Below, piece by piece: positions 1-8,874 of a DNA stretch of 64,000 nucleotides (positions within the stretch are counted from its first letter, which is position 1; the number at the start of each line of letters is the position of its first letter). The notes under the pieces are model-generated. The model saw nothing but the letters and a program-made list of their open reading frames with translations. It was not told the DNA's origin and made no database searches. Origin of the DNA: JANWWM01 sp046719715 (lineage in GTDB: Bacteria; Bacteroidota; Chlorobiia; Chlorobiales; Thermochlorobacteraceae). The stretch spans positions 1 to 64,000 of the forward strand of contig JBDNCJ010000007.1 of the NCBI GenBank assembly GCA_046719715.1, written 5' to 3'. The position numbers and the translations under genes were made by a program.

Positions 1-112
1 TGAAAAGGCGATTGGGCATTATGAAGGAAATGTTACTAAAATCGCCGAAGCCTTAGGGCTCTCGAGAGCCGCGCTTTATCGTCGGTTCGAAAAGTTCGGA
101 ATTCGGCTGTAA
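1..112 (+). CDS. NtrC-family response regulator, C-terminal fragment (5' end outside window)
   Basis: The reading frame is open from base 2 and stops at 110-112. The last 36 residues are a Fis-type helix-turn-helix with the familiar pattern G-x-V-T-K-I-A-E-A-L-G-L-S-R-A-A-L-Y-R-R, which is the DNA-binding end of sigma-54-dependent NtrC-type activators. The receiver and AAA+ domains lie outside the window. A membrane sensor kinase fragment follows 53 bases downstream on the same strand, the usual order for an NtrC/NtrY-like two-component pair. The regulator's own C-terminus looks intact. Membership of the sigma-54 activator family is inferred from the HTH alone. Confidence 0.75.
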   Translation, partial: EKAIGHYEGNVTKIAEALGLSRAALYRRFEKFGIRL

Positions 113-165
113 CTGAAACGGCAAAACGTCCTTGACGAAATGCTTCTCTAAATGCTTATATCTCA

Positions 166-756
166 ATGCCCATGACGTATCGTGCGCTGTTTATCATCTA
201 CCTCGCCCTAATCCACCTTGTATTCGCAGGCGTTTCCGGCTACCTGCTCCGAAACGAACGTCTGTGGCTTGTAGCGATTGAAGCGTTTTTCTTGCTCTCG
301 CTACTTGCATCGATATATCTTCTCAAAAAAATCTATGAGCCGATTGAACTCGTCAGAAGCGGCGCGGAGTTTATCCGCGAAAGCGATTTCAACGTGCACC
401 TAAGACCGACGGGGAAAAAAGAATTAGACTCGATTATCGATGTCTATAATCAAATGATGAGTGCGCTTCGCGAAGAACGACTGTTGCTCACGGAAAAGAA
501 CTTTTTGCTTGAAAAAATCATAGATGCCTCGCCGTCTGCCGTCGTCATTTTGGACTTTGAAGACCGTGTTTCGCTGCTCAACCCCAGTGCAGAGCGGCTC
601 TTTGGAAATACAGTGAAAAACGTCGTTGGAAAAAAAATCGAAGATGTCGGCGTGCCAATCGCTGACGAACTTTCGCGGATTCAATCGGGTGAATCGCGCA
701 TGGTCAATGCGTCGGGCAACAGGGTTCTACGGTTGACGCTAATTTGTCAGGTCTAA
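166..756 (+). CDS. Truncated NtrY-like sensor kinase (TM-TM-HAMP-PAS only)
   Basis: This 196-residue product starts with two close transmembrane helices (about residues 6-28 and 32-53), then a HAMP linker (about 54-108) and the start of a PAS domain (about 115-190). It has no periplasmic sensor loop. The frame stops shortly after the PAS motif G-N-R-V-L-R-L, and no histidine (DHp) or ATPase domain follows in any frame, because an unrelated gene on the opposite strand begins there and even overlaps the stop by 4 bases. Family members normally continue another 200 or so residues. The upstream NtrC-type gene was presumably its partner. As it stands the protein cannot phosphorylate anything. It is either a remnant left by a rearrangement or an assembly junction. 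Confidence 0.75.
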   Translation: MPMTYRALFIIYLALIHLVFAGVSGYLLRNERLWLVAIEAFFLLSLLASIYLLKKIYEPIELVRSGAEFIRESDFNVHLRPTGKKELDSIIDVYNQMMSALREERLLLTEKNFLLEKIIDASPSAVVILDFEDRVSLLNPSAERLFGNTVKNVVGKKIEDVGVPIADELSRIQSGESRMVNASGNRVLRLTLICQV

Positions 757-1625
757 TCTTTCAAACGGAACTCGCCGAAAACGGGGTAGTGGTCGGAAAA
801 TAGAAAATCTTTCAGCACGCGATAGTCTTCTACTTCCCAGTGATGGCTATAAAGAATGTAGTCTAAGGTTCGATTTGGCAAGCCGGTGGGGTAGGTATAG
901 AATTGCTCGGAGTCGTCGTGTTTGACGAGATGCAAGCCGGCTTCGGCGAGAATCTCAAAGGTTTTATCGTTTTTGTAGCTGTTGACGTCGTTGTCGCCGG
1001 CGGGAAATCCCGTAACGCGGCAGCCGGGCGGGACGGTGTTGAGGTCGCCCATGAAAATAACCGGCACATCGCCGTGCTTTTTGAGTTCATTGACGACGCC
1101 GCGCGCCTGCGCCTCTCTATCACGCGGATTGAATGGGTGCAGGTGCGTATTACCAACCCAAACGACTTGACCGTTAAAGACAAACGGGACAAGCGTAAAT
1201 CCGCATGCGGCAAGAAACGCGATTCTGCCGGGCAAGAGGTAATTGATTTGAACTTGTCCGATTTTTTGCAGTTGCGAGAGCATTAAATTTTCATAGCGAA
1301 ATCCCGCGAAGCCTACCCCGTGCGCAATCACCGAGCGATAGCCCGCAATGACGCGGTAATGGTCGCGTTGGCGATACTTGCGATAGACCAAATCGCCGAT
1401 GCCGAGAATGCCGTTAAAAACTTCCTGCAACCCGACGACGTCGTATTGATTGCGGTGCTGATTAAGCCAATCGGCGATGTAATAAGTGTAGGCGCGTGTG
1501 TCGTGGAGAAGTTCAATGCGTTCAGCTTCATCAACAGAAGCCTGTGCAAGTAGGTAAGGAAGTTTCGGACCTCTGCCTCGATGCGTATTAATTGTAACGC
1601 AACGAATCGTTTGGCGTTGAGACAT
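753..1625 (-). CDS. Endonuclease/exonuclease/phosphatase (EEP) family protein
   Basis: The 290-residue product shows the EEP-fold motifs in order: an N-terminal T-x-N-T-H-R-G strand, G-L-Q-E-V-F (metal-binding Glu), N-T-H-L-H-P-F, F-M-G-D-L-N-T-V-P (catalytic Asp/Asn), D-Y-I-L-Y, and the closing F-S-D-H-Y-P-V (catalytic Asp-His). This metal-dependent phosphoesterase family includes sphingomyelinases, inositol phosphatases and nucleases, and the substrate cannot be told from the sequence. The start is placed at ATG 1625 rather than the in-frame GTG at 1664, because the fold begins about 8 residues after this Met. No convincing signal peptide follows either start. Its 3' end overlaps the stop of the truncated kinase gene. 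Confidence 0.85.
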   Translation of the reverse strand: MSQRQTIRCVTINTHRGRGPKLPYLLAQASVDEAERIELLHDTRAYTYYIADWLNQHRNQYDVVGLQEVFNGILGIGDLVYRKYRQRDHYRVIAGYRSVIAHGVGFAGFRYENLMLSQLQKIGQVQINYLLPGRIAFLAACGFTLVPFVFNGQVVWVGNTHLHPFNPRDREAQARGVVNELKKHGDVPVIFMGDLNTVPPGCRVTGFPAGDNDVNSYKNDKTFEILAEAGLHLVKHDDSEQFYTYPTGLPNRTLDYILYSHHWEVEDYRVLKDFLFSDHYPVFGEFRLKD

Positions 1626-1855
1626 TCGGCTTTGTGAAGCGTTTATAAAAACTGTGATAAACACTTGTCGGGGCTAAATTTACGACGCACAAAAAGCATT
1701 CGCTGTTAAGTTATTGTAAAGCCAAACGCTGTGTCGGCACATTTGGAATTTGATGCGGATTTTTGATACTTGCTGAAAGTAGCGGCTAAATTTTAAGAAA
1801 GCCTCACAAGCGACGAACCATCAAAAAGCGTGAACCAAAGCGCGTGAAGTAATCA

Positions 1856-3763
1856 ATGCTCGCAATGCCCAACGAGTTAAAGGAAAAACTGCTTGCCTGT
1901 CCTGACGAGCCGTCGCGTCTGGCTGAATTGATTACGTATTCCAAATCCCTTTACTATCAGAATCCAAAAGTGGCGTGCGACTTCGCCGATGAGATTTTAA
2001 CGCGCGCCGAGAAAATCAACCATGAAGAAGGCGTTTGTCAAGGCTTATCGCTCTTGGGCGTGGGAAACATTATGCTTGGCAACACGGCGGAAGGCGTGAA
2101 AGCCTTCCACGACCTCGTCGCCTTTGCAGCGTCGCGCCGAAATATTCGGCACTTGGCGAATGCGCATAAGTATTTGGGAAATGCGTATCGAATTCTTGGG
2201 AATTACGCCGAAGCGATGTCGCACTACGAAAAGGCGATTGACATTGCAAGAGCCATCGGGCTGGACGGCGTCAAAGCGGGGGCGTTGCTCGGAATCGGCA
2301 ATATGTTGAACACGGAGTTTCTCAAACACGCCGAGTCGCGCCCGTATTTTTTTGAAGCACTCAAAGCGTATCGCGCCTTGAATAATACAGAGCAAGAAGC
2401 CAACGCGCTCAACAGTCTGGGCGGCACATACAGCGCAATCGGTGACGATACTGTTGCACTCGACTACTTTGAGCAAGCGTTGGAGAAAGCAAGGGCGACG
2501 GGCAAAGCACTCTTGCAAGTTCCGTGTTTGGTGAGCGTCGGCGATGTGTTGCGTCGACTGGGCGATTTCGACGGAGCGGAGCGGTATATGACCGAAGCCC
2601 TATTGCTCTCCGAATCGGCGCCGCATTATCAAGTCGATGTTGGAAATTTTTTGGCGCGAACCTACCTCGACGCAGGAAAATTTAGCAAAGCCAAAGAGAC
2701 GCTCAAGGCGTGCTACGCGGAAGCCAAAGCGCAAAACTTTTTGGACGCACAAAAAGAAAGCGCGATTTCCTTCGCACGATTGTATCGGGCGTTGAATGAT
2801 GAAAAAGCAACCCGTCGATACGAAGCCGAAGCCAGCGCGTTGGCGGAGCAACAATTCGGAGAAAAAGTAATTGAACGCCTGAAAAACAAGTTGATTGAAT
2901 TGGAGGTCAAGCGACTTTCGGGCGAAAAGCCGACGGCGTTTCAAGAGGCGTTCCGAAAAGCAACCGAAAAAAAGTATGAAGGATTTGCCGCGCCAATCCT
3001 TGCGGCGTCAAGTCTCGCGACAAAAAGCACGAAGCCATTTGTGATTCAAACGTTCGGCACGTTCAGCCTGATGAAAGACGGCGTGGAAGTTCACTTCCCC
3101 AGAAAAAAAGCGCGCGAAGCGTTCAAGTATTTGCTTCTCAATTATGCACAAAGCGTAACGACCGACGACTTCATCGAGCATCTCTGGTGCGACACCGATT
3201 ACGCCGCCGCAAAGCACGCGCTCAAAAATGCGATTTTGCAAATCCGCAATGCGCTCGAACCCAACCGAAAGTCTGCGCAAAGCGTGATTCAATTTCAGGA
3301 CGAAGCATATCGCTTGGATTTCGGCGACACCGTTCAGATTGACTTTTTGATGTTCAAATCGCTGGTCAAATCCGCTCGTGCCGCTGAAACTTCAACGGAA
3401 AAAATAAGCCGACTGAAAGAAGCCCTTTCGCTCTATTCGGGCGAGTTTCTCAAAGAAGACGCCTTCGTGGAGTGGACGGCGTTTGAGCGCGAATCGCTTA
3501 AAGACCTCGCCATATCTGCAAATGCCGAATTGGCGGAACTAATGCTTCAACAGGGCGACAGAGCGGGCGCGATTGAATCTGCCAAACGCTTGCTCGCACT
3601 CGATACGCTCTGCGAAAAAGGTTACGACATTCTCTTTCTGCTTTACCGCCAATCCGACGACCGTTCCGCCATCAAAAATCTCTATCAACTCTGCAAAGCC
3701 GCCTACAAAAAAGAACTCGGAATCGCCCCGCCGAAACGCTTTGAGCAGTTCTTGAAGCCCTGA
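1856..3763 (+). CDS. TPR-repeat transcriptional regulator with winged helix and BTAD domain (SARP-like)
   Basis: The 635-residue cytoplasmic regulator opens with a long TPR array (about residues 10-330; repeats such as A-H-K-Y-L-G-N-A-Y and A-L-N-S-L-G-G-T-Y are clear). An OmpR/DnrI-type winged helix follows (about 396-480, beginning F-G-T-F-S-L and containing F-P-R-K-K-A-R-E-A-F-K-Y-L-L). The C-terminus is a bacterial transcriptional activator domain (about 490-632, ending K-K-E-L-G-I-A-P). The domain order is reversed compared with Streptomyces SARPs, where DNA binding is N-terminal, but it fits the TPR-BTAD regulators of Bacteroidota-type genomes. No receiver domain is present, so the signal is probably a protein or ligand sensed by the TPRs. 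No target is suggested by the neighbours. Confidence 0.85.
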   Translation: MLAMPNELKEKLLACPDEPSRLAELITYSKSLYYQNPKVACDFADEILTRAEKINHEEGVCQGLSLLGVGNIMLGNTAEGVKAFHDLVAFAASRRNIRHLANAHKYLGNAYRILGNYAEAMSHYEKAIDIARAIGLDGVKAGALLGIGNMLNTEFLKHAESRPYFFEALKAYRALNNTEQEANALNSLGGTYSAIGDDTVALDYFEQALEKARATGKALLQVPCLVSVGDVLRRLGDFDGAERYMTEALLLSESAPHYQVDVGNFLARTYLDAGKFSKAKETLKACYAEAKAQNFLDAQKESAISFARLYRALNDEKATRRYEAEASALAEQQFGEKVIERLKNKLIELEVKRLSGEKPTAFQEAFRKATEKKYEGFAAPILAASSLATKSTKPFVIQTFGTFSLMKDGVEVHFPRKKAREAFKYLLLNYAQSVTTDDFIEHLWCDTDYAAAKHALKNAILQIRNALEPNRKSAQSVIQFQDEAYRLDFGDTVQIDFLMFKSLVKSARAAETSTEKISRLKEALSLYSGEFLKEDAFVEWTAFERESLKDLAISANAELAELMLQQGDRAGAIESAKRLLALDTLCEKGYDILFLLYRQSDDRSAIKNLYQLCKAAYKKELGIAPPKRFEQFLKP

Positions 3764-3942
3764 CGTCAAGCTCGCCACACACAAATTTTTTTTGAAATCA
3801 AAAATAATTTCTTTTCCCACAACCTATTGTAAAACAATCACTTACAGATTGCTCCGATTTGGATTTGGTCAAAAGCGGAGACCAAATGCAGACCGCACGT
3901 TTTCACCTTTGCCCCAAGACGAACATTTCTCAAGAATACACA

Positions 3943-4164
3943 ATGGCACAATGCGAGACGTTCATTCTACGGCTGAGCCTTTCTCGTGATGACGACGGAA
4001 AAAGTCTGCTCATACGATTGCAAAGCGTGAAAAGCGGCTCGCATCGCTGTATGGCGAACCTTGCCTCGCTCGAAAAGGCGTTGCAAGCGTGGCACAGAGA
4101 AAATCGGAAAACCTTATCGCCAAAGTCCAAAACTAAAAAGAGGAAAAGGAGCAAAAAGAAATGA
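3943..4164 (+). CDS. Small basic protein of unknown function, first gene of a decayed cassette
   Basis: I do not recognise this 73-residue protein. It is compact for about 55 residues (L-R-L-S-L-S-R-D-D-D-G-K-S-L-L-I-R-L-Q-S looks like a beta hairpin) and ends in a Lys/Arg-rich tail. The start at 3943 is chosen over the upstream in-frame ATG at 3859 because the earlier part is low-complexity and lies in AT-rich intergenic DNA. The stop overlaps the next start (ATGA at 4161-4164), so the two were a translationally coupled pair. The next gene carries an internal stop, so this one may be a relic too. Confidence 0.5.
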   Translation: MAQCETFILRLSLSRDDDGKSLLIRLQSVKSGSHRCMANLASLEKALQAWHRENRKTLSPKSKTKKRKRSKKK

Positions 4165-4475
4165 AACCAAGCGAGATGATTGCCGGACTTCGCTCGATGG
4201 AGTCGGAAACGGAAATTCTTGATATGCGCGTCTCAAAAGCGCGTCAACCCTTGAAGCGGAAAATTCGATTAGAAGCGCTTGCGACGCCAAACGGCATTGA
4301 ATTTCGCTTGATGTGAGAACACGCGCCCTTACAATTGGGAAGCGTCTCGAAGAATGCTTTGGAACTTGTAGATTCTACGGCGCAAAAGGAAACACTCTAT
4401 TTCTACTTCGTTAGGAGCCGCGATGCAAACGGCGAGGAAAGCAACGAAAGCGAAGAGGTCGGGATTCGTCCTTAA
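4161..4475 (+). pseudogene. Broken gene with in-frame TGA (fibronectin-III-like end)
   Basis: Reading from ATG 4161, the frame is coding-like for 51 codons, hits TGA at 4314-4316, then stays open in the same frame for 52 more codons to TAA at 4473. The second half reads like the last strands of a fibronectin type III repeat (Y-F-Y-F-V-R-S-R-D-A-N-G-E-E-S followed by acidic residues and V-G-I-R-P). No frameshift is needed to join the halves, so a single point mutation explains the break. The first half has the pattern M-K-P-S-E-M-I-A-G-L-R-S and many charged residues. The gene overlaps the preceding small gene by 4 bases. Alternatives are a sequencing error or a naturally short 51-residue protein. 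TGA recoding is unlikely, since TGA ends many intact genes here. Confidence 0.6.
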
Positions 4476-4519
4476 TCAATCGGCGGTAATGTTTATTCCA
4501 AAAAAATCTTCTTGATAAA

Positions 4520-5680
4520 ATGATGAAAAATCTAATTCTGCTCGGATTGATGGTGTGTGCAAATGCGCTGTTGGCGCAAACCTACACGGGTTTGATGGAT
4601 AATTTTTATCCGATGGAAATGTCCGTCAAACTTGACGGCGAAAGCATATCGGGCGACTATCATTATGCGCGCGTCGGAAAGAAACTACGCTTGCGAGGAG
4701 CGGCGAAAGCCAATCCCGACAAGACCCGCGCCGTTCTAATGGAAGAAGTGAACGAGAAAAACGAATGCACCGGAAAATTTGAAGGCGTCCTTTCAGAAAA
4801 AAAATTTTCAGGAAAATGGACGAAGCCCGACGGCTCAAAATCACAGCCCGTCGAACTCCTAAGCATTGACGAAGTAAGCACGAAAGCGGGATTGAAAGCC
4901 TCACAACGCGAGGAGATGTTCACAAATGTCAAAAAATATCACATCGTGGTGCCGACGCAGATTCCAAAAGGACTTGCGCTTACAACGCTTCGCGCCGAAA
5001 CGGAATACGCTCTGACTTATAGCGACGGAAAACCGAATGGAAAACAACTTACGCTCTCACTTGCCACAGAAGGCGTTAGCGGCAGAATCCCGATCGATGA
5101 AGAAGGAGCGATAGAAAAAAATCTCCCAATCAAAACCGCACTCTTTGGAGAAACAAAACTTGAATACAGCGAGGTGAAGGGCAAAGCCGAAGACCTTTTC
5201 TGGGGTTGGTATTCGCTCCAACGGCTGATGAAGCCTATGCCCGCCGCCCTCTACAGCATTTCGGCAATCAATCTCACGCCAAGCGACGTTCAAACCGTTG
5301 TGGAATCGCTCGCCCTTCTGCGCTCACCCTACTTGCCAAGCCTGCCGAAATTGAAATTCGCGACTACCTCAAAAGGAATGCCCGACGAAGCGTTCATCAT
5401 CTTTTATGAAAATTTCAGAGAAGCCATCTTAAAAAAAGACAAAAACACCGTCGCCTCAATGACGCGATTTCCGTTTTCTTCCGACGTCAAAAGCAAAAAA
5501 GACTTGATGAAATACTACGATGATGTCTTCAACGATTCGCTTTTAGAAGCCATAAACGCCATCACGGAAGTCGCCGCCGAACCTGATGGCACAATGCGCA
5601 TGGTGCATGGCGATTTCGTTTATACGTTCGTCAAAGAAAATGACAGATATAAGTTTGCAAGCGTCGGAGTCAATGAATGA
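4520..5680 (+). CDS. Secreted protein of unknown function
   Basis: The 386-residue product has an N-terminal signal peptide (about residues 1-20, M-M-K-N-L-I-L-L-G-L-M-V-C-A-N-A-L-L-A-Q) and no later membrane segment, so it is exported, probably to the periplasm. The first 100 residues repeat short beta motifs (S-V-K-L-D-G-E-S-I-S-G-D-Y-H-Y, K-F-E-G-V-L-S-E-K-K-F-S-G-K-W), typical of a small beta-sandwich or lipocalin-like domain. The last 110 residues (I-I-F-Y-E-N-F-R-E-A-I-L-K-K-D-K and onward) resemble a small alpha+beta (NTF2-like) domain, but I cannot name the family. Either of two adjacent ATGs (4520, 4523) could be the start. The stop region abuts the hisC gene. Confidence 0.7.
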   Translation: MMKNLILLGLMVCANALLAQTYTGLMDNFYPMEMSVKLDGESISGDYHYARVGKKLRLRGAAKANPDKTRAVLMEEVNEKNECTGKFEGVLSEKKFSGKWTKPDGSKSQPVELLSIDEVSTKAGLKASQREEMFTNVKKYHIVVPTQIPKGLALTTLRAETEYALTYSDGKPNGKQLTLSLATEGVSGRIPIDEEGAIEKNLPIKTALFGETKLEYSEVKGKAEDLFWGWYSLQRLMKPMPAALYSISAINLTPSDVQTVVESLALLRSPYLPSLPKLKFATTSKGMPDEAFIIFYENFREAILKKDKNTVASMTRFPFSSDVKSKKDLMKYYDDVFNDSLLEAINAITEVAAEPDGTMRMVHGDFVYTFVKENDRYKFASVGVNE

Positions 5681-5736
5681 GAGGCGAATTCAAAGAAGGT
5701 GGTATTTTCGCGGTAATTCAAAACCGTGCATCTCGA

Positions 5737-6837
5737 ATGGAAAACGCAAAACTCGTCGAACAAGAATTTTTAGAGAACATCAATCCGGCTGTGCGCAAGA
5801 TGTCGCCTTACGTGGTCGGAGGCGGACAATCGGCGGAAATCAAACTCAATCAAAACGAAAGCCCTTACGACCTGCCCGCATGGCTCAAACTTGAAATTCT
5901 CAACGCATTTTACAGCGAAGCATGGAATCGCTATCCCGACGTGTTTCCAAATCAAGCGATTGAACGCTACGCCCAGTTTCTCGGCGTTCCGAAAGAATGC
6001 GTCGTGATGGGCAACGGCTCAAACGAACTTATCTACACGATTTTTTTGGCATGCGTGCGTCCGCACACGTCGGTGTTAATTCCGTCGCCGTCGTTTTCGC
6101 TTTATGAAAAAGTTGCTACGATGCTTGACGCCGAAGTCGTGAAAGTGGCGATGACGTCGGAACTTGAATTTCAAGTCAAAGAAATTATCGAAGAAGCTGA
6201 GCGGTCGAGACCGAATTTGATTGTGCTTTCAACCGCTAATAATCCCACATCAAAATCCATCACGATTGATGAAATCGAAGATGTGCTTGCCAATACGCGC
6301 TCACTCGTGCTCGTCGATGAAGCCTACATCGAGTTCTCTAAACAGCAATCCGCGCTTAAACTGCTTGGGCGATATTCAAACTTGATTGTCTTGCGGACGT
6401 TTTCAAAAGCCTTTGGTTTGGCGGGCATACGAATTGGGTTTGCGATTGCCAATGCGCCCCTGACGGCTGAACTTTTAAAGCCGAAGATTCCCTTCGCGAC
6501 AAGTCGTCTTGCGGAACTGACGGTTGTCAAAGTGCTCGAAAATTATCACCTCGTTCAAGAAGCCATGGCGATGATACTGCAAGAGCGGGAGCGGGTTTAC
6601 AAGGAATTGAAAAAAATTCAATCGGTGAAAACGCACGATTCCGATACAAATTTTTTCATTCTGGAAGTGGAAAATCCAACAAGAGTTTTTAATGAACTCA
6701 AAGCCAAAGGCGTGTTGGTGCGCGATGTGTCGAGCTATCCGTTGATGGAAAAATGTGTGCGCGTCAATGTCGGTTCAAGGGAAGAGAACGAGCGATTTTT
6801 AACTGCGCTAAACGAGATAATCAACAACGAGTCATGA
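5737..6837 (+). CDS. hisC: Histidinol-phosphate aminotransferase
   Basis: This PLP-dependent class I/II aminotransferase converts imidazole acetol phosphate plus glutamate to histidinol phosphate in histidine synthesis. The 366 residues contain the HisC hallmarks: L-N-Q-N-E-S-P-Y near the N-terminus, G-N-G-S-N-E-L-I-Y, N-N-P-T-S (substrate and PLP contact), V-D-E-A-Y-I-E-F (PLP Asp and Tyr), and T-F-S-K-A-F-G-L-A-G with the Schiff-base Lys. The C-terminal R-V-N-V-G binds the carboxylate. I chose ATG 5737 because homologues begin a few residues before N-P-A-V-R; an in-frame ATG at 5677 would overlap the upstream gene by 4 bases and add 20 unconserved residues. No other his genes are in the window. 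Confidence 0.9.
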   Translation: MENAKLVEQEFLENINPAVRKMSPYVVGGGQSAEIKLNQNESPYDLPAWLKLEILNAFYSEAWNRYPDVFPNQAIERYAQFLGVPKECVVMGNGSNELIYTIFLACVRPHTSVLIPSPSFSLYEKVATMLDAEVVKVAMTSELEFQVKEIIEEAERSRPNLIVLSTANNPTSKSITIDEIEDVLANTRSLVLVDEAYIEFSKQQSALKLLGRYSNLIVLRTFSKAFGLAGIRIGFAIANAPLTAELLKPKIPFATSRLAELTVVKVLENYHLVQEAMAMILQERERVYKELKKIQSVKTHDSDTNFFILEVENPTRVFNELKAKGVLVRDVSSYPLMEKCVRVNVGSREENERFLTALNEIINNES

Positions 6838-6880
6838 GTAACGAATAAGGGATATTATTCCGCGCGTCATGTATCACACG

Positions 6881-7873
6881 TCATAGTGATTCAAGTTTGA
6901 GCGAAGCAATCGGAACGGCGATGAGTTTTTTTTCGGTGAGCAAATAAAGGTCGGAAGCCGTAACGCCAATGTCCATCAAGCGACCTGCGTTTGCGCCAAC
7001 CAACGAAGCGATGGTGGACTGGTCGAGTTTTCCAATAAAGCGAAATCCATGTTGTTGAACGGCATCAAAAATGAACACACAGCCTTCATCGACGGTCAGA
7101 ACCCACTCGTTGAGTTTACGCTCTCCATTTGGCAAAATCTGCACAACCTCGCCAGAGCCAAGCGCGACGGGCGTTTTGAGCAATCCTTTTCCAACCTCTG
7201 CGACGAAGTTTCCAAACAAATCATAGACCATAAGGCAACGTGCGCCCTCGTCGGAGACGAAAATTTTTCCCGACTTTGTGGCTTGCAATCGATTCGGTTC
7301 AATCAATCTGCCCGTCCCGCTGTTGAATCCTCCGAAAATAAATTGAATCGGATTCTGACGCTGTTGCTGTGTGGAGGCAAAGGTAAACGGATTGATACGT
7401 AAGGCTTGTTGTTGGGCTTCGTCAATCAAAAAGAGGTCGCCTTGTGGAGAAGCAGAAACGCTAATCGGTCGCCACACTTGGGAAGAGAGACTGCCCGAAG
7501 TCTCTGACGCCTGAACGGAGGCATCAGGTCGGTTTTGGAGAAGCGCGATGAAGTTCAGAAAGCGGTCGAAGTGCGAGATGCGTTGGTTTCCTCTATCGGC
7601 GATATAGACGTTCATGCCGTCAGTGGCAAGGTCGCGCGGCGAATCGAAGCCTTCGCGTTGGACGCCAAATCCGCCAATGTTTGCAAGCACTTTACCTTGT
7701 GAATCCAAGCGTAAAATTTTATTTGTTCCGCCTTCAATCACATAACATTCGCCGAGCGAGGGATTGACGGCAAGCGCAACGGCTTTTTGAAACGAGGCAA
7801 TCGTGCGCGCTTCTTGTGCGTGTGCAAGCGCGAAGGAGAAGAGAAAAAAGACGATGAAAACGATGCGGTTCAT
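6881..7873 (-). CDS. Secreted NHL-repeat beta-propeller protein
   Basis: The 330-residue protein has a signal peptide (M-N-R-I-V-F-I-V-F-F-L-F-S-F-A-L-A-H-A-Q) followed by NHL-type propeller blades, recognisable by repeats such as N-K-I-L-R-L-D-S-Q-G-K-V, D-G-M-N-V-Y-I-A-D-R-G-N-Q-R-I and G-K-I-F-V-S-D-E-G-A-R-C-L-M-V. Such propellers usually serve as binding platforms; no catalytic residues are evident. The start at 7873 overlaps the stop of the upstream lytic transglycosylase gene (ATGA), so the two genes are co-translated. Pairing of a propeller with a peptidoglycan hydrolase hints at a cell-wall role, which is inference. A much longer open frame reaches back into the upstream gene but is only its shadow. 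Confidence 0.8.
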   Translation of the reverse strand: MNRIVFIVFFLFSFALAHAQEARTIASFQKAVALAVNPSLGECYVIEGGTNKILRLDSQGKVLANIGGFGVQREGFDSPRDLATDGMNVYIADRGNQRISHFDRFLNFIALLQNRPDASVQASETSGSLSSQVWRPISVSASPQGDLFLIDEAQQQALRINPFTFASTQQQRQNPIQFIFGGFNSGTGRLIEPNRLQATKSGKIFVSDEGARCLMVYDLFGNFVAEVGKGLLKTPVALGSGEVVQILPNGERKLNEWVLTVDEGCVFIFDAVQQHGFRFIGKLDQSTIASLVGANAGRLMDIGVTASDLYLLTEKKLIAVPIASLKLESL

Positions 7874-8874
7874 TTTTCCACCAATCCTTTTGCGGTGTCG
7901 GTTGTTGAAAAGTCGATGTAGTCCGAAGTGGCAAGCGCGCCGTTGTTTTTTGGAAGCAAGACCTTGAAGCCGCGCGAAGGCGGTTGCGGCAACGATTTTC
8001 CGCGAATCCAAGGGTTGAGATACTTGACCATTTTGTAGGTCGTGCCTTGTGTAATCGCCCACTGCGTCAAGTTTGGAACGGGGGTTGTAACGAGAACGGA
8101 TTTTGTTTCTATCGGGCGGTAGAGCACGGTGGATTCGTAGCCGTATTTGGCGGGATTGTGCATGCACTCTTTGATGGCGGCAATGCGAAACACATAACGT
8201 GCCGTCTCGCGATTGAGCCAAAGGTCGTAGTAGTTGTCGGTTTGTTGTTGAGACATTTCGCCCGACACGCCGCCCATGCCCATGTTGTAACTTGCCGCCA
8301 CGACCGACCAATTCTTGAATCGCTTGTAGGCTTGAAGCAAATACTTTATCGCAACGTCGGTTGCTAATTCAAAATTGTAGCGTTCATCGACATCGTTGTT
8401 GACGATTAAGCCGTATTCGCGTCCGGTTGCAGGCATGATTTGCCAAACGCCCGCCGCTCCAGCAGGAGAGCGTAAATCCATCAATTTGCTTTCGGCGACG
8501 GCAAGATACTTGAAGTCGTCAGGCAATCCTGCTTCGGCGAGTTTGGCTTCAATGTATGGAAAGAACCGACCGGCGCGTTTGAGATAAAGCATGATTTGAA
8601 CCCGGTCATTGACGTTGATGAGAAAGTCGCGCTCGAAGCGTTCGAAGACCTCCGCGTCTTCAAGTGGAACGCGCTCGCCGAAAATGTAGATTGAATCAGC
8701 AGGATTGAAGTTGTAGTAAAATTCAGGCTTCGGAGCTTTTGTTGAAACGCTCGTCGTATCCGATTTGCTCGCAAGTGCGTTGCTATTCTTATCGGTGAAA
8801 AATCCAACAAGAAGCCCAACAAGAAGCAACAAAGGAAGCAAAGAGAGAAACAGTTTTAAGCGGTTGATGTTCAT
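7870..8874 (-). CDS. Membrane-anchored lytic transglycosylase (SLT domain)
   Basis: The 334-residue protein starts with a hydrophobic anchor (about residues 7-26) and carries an SLT/goose-lysozyme-type catalytic domain at about 115-250. The catalytic Glu is Glu128 in L-A-V-A-E-S-K, followed by the family motif S-P-A-G-A-A-G-V-W-Q-I-M-P and later A-S-Y-N-M-G-M-G-G-V. It cleaves the MurNAc-GlcNAc bond of peptidoglycan, making anhydro ends, in the periplasm. The C-terminal 70 residues contain a LysM-like stretch (T-Q-G-T-T-Y-K-M-V-K-Y-L-N-P-W) but no complete LysM motif, so it is MltD-like in layout. It is the first gene of a two-gene operon with the NHL protein. Confidence 0.88.
   Translation of the reverse strand: MNINRLKLFLSLLPLLLLVGLLVGFFTDKNSNALASKSDTTSVSTKAPKPEFYYNFNPADSIYIFGERVPLEDAEVFERFERDFLINVNDRVQIMLYLKRAGRFFPYIEAKLAEAGLPDDFKYLAVAESKLMDLRSPAGAAGVWQIMPATGREYGLIVNNDVDERYNFELATDVAIKYLLQAYKRFKNWSVVAASYNMGMGGVSGEMSQQQTDNYYDLWLNRETARYVFRIAAIKECMHNPAKYGYESTVLYRPIETKSVLVTTPVPNLTQWAITQGTTYKMVKYLNPWIRGKSLPQPPSRGFKVLLPKNNGALATSDYIDFSTTDTAKGLVEK

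Noticed and set aside
4314..4316. TGA as selenocysteine or other recoded codon
   Set aside because: TGA ends many intact genes in the window, no selenocysteine insertion element is visible, and a simple point mutation explains the site.
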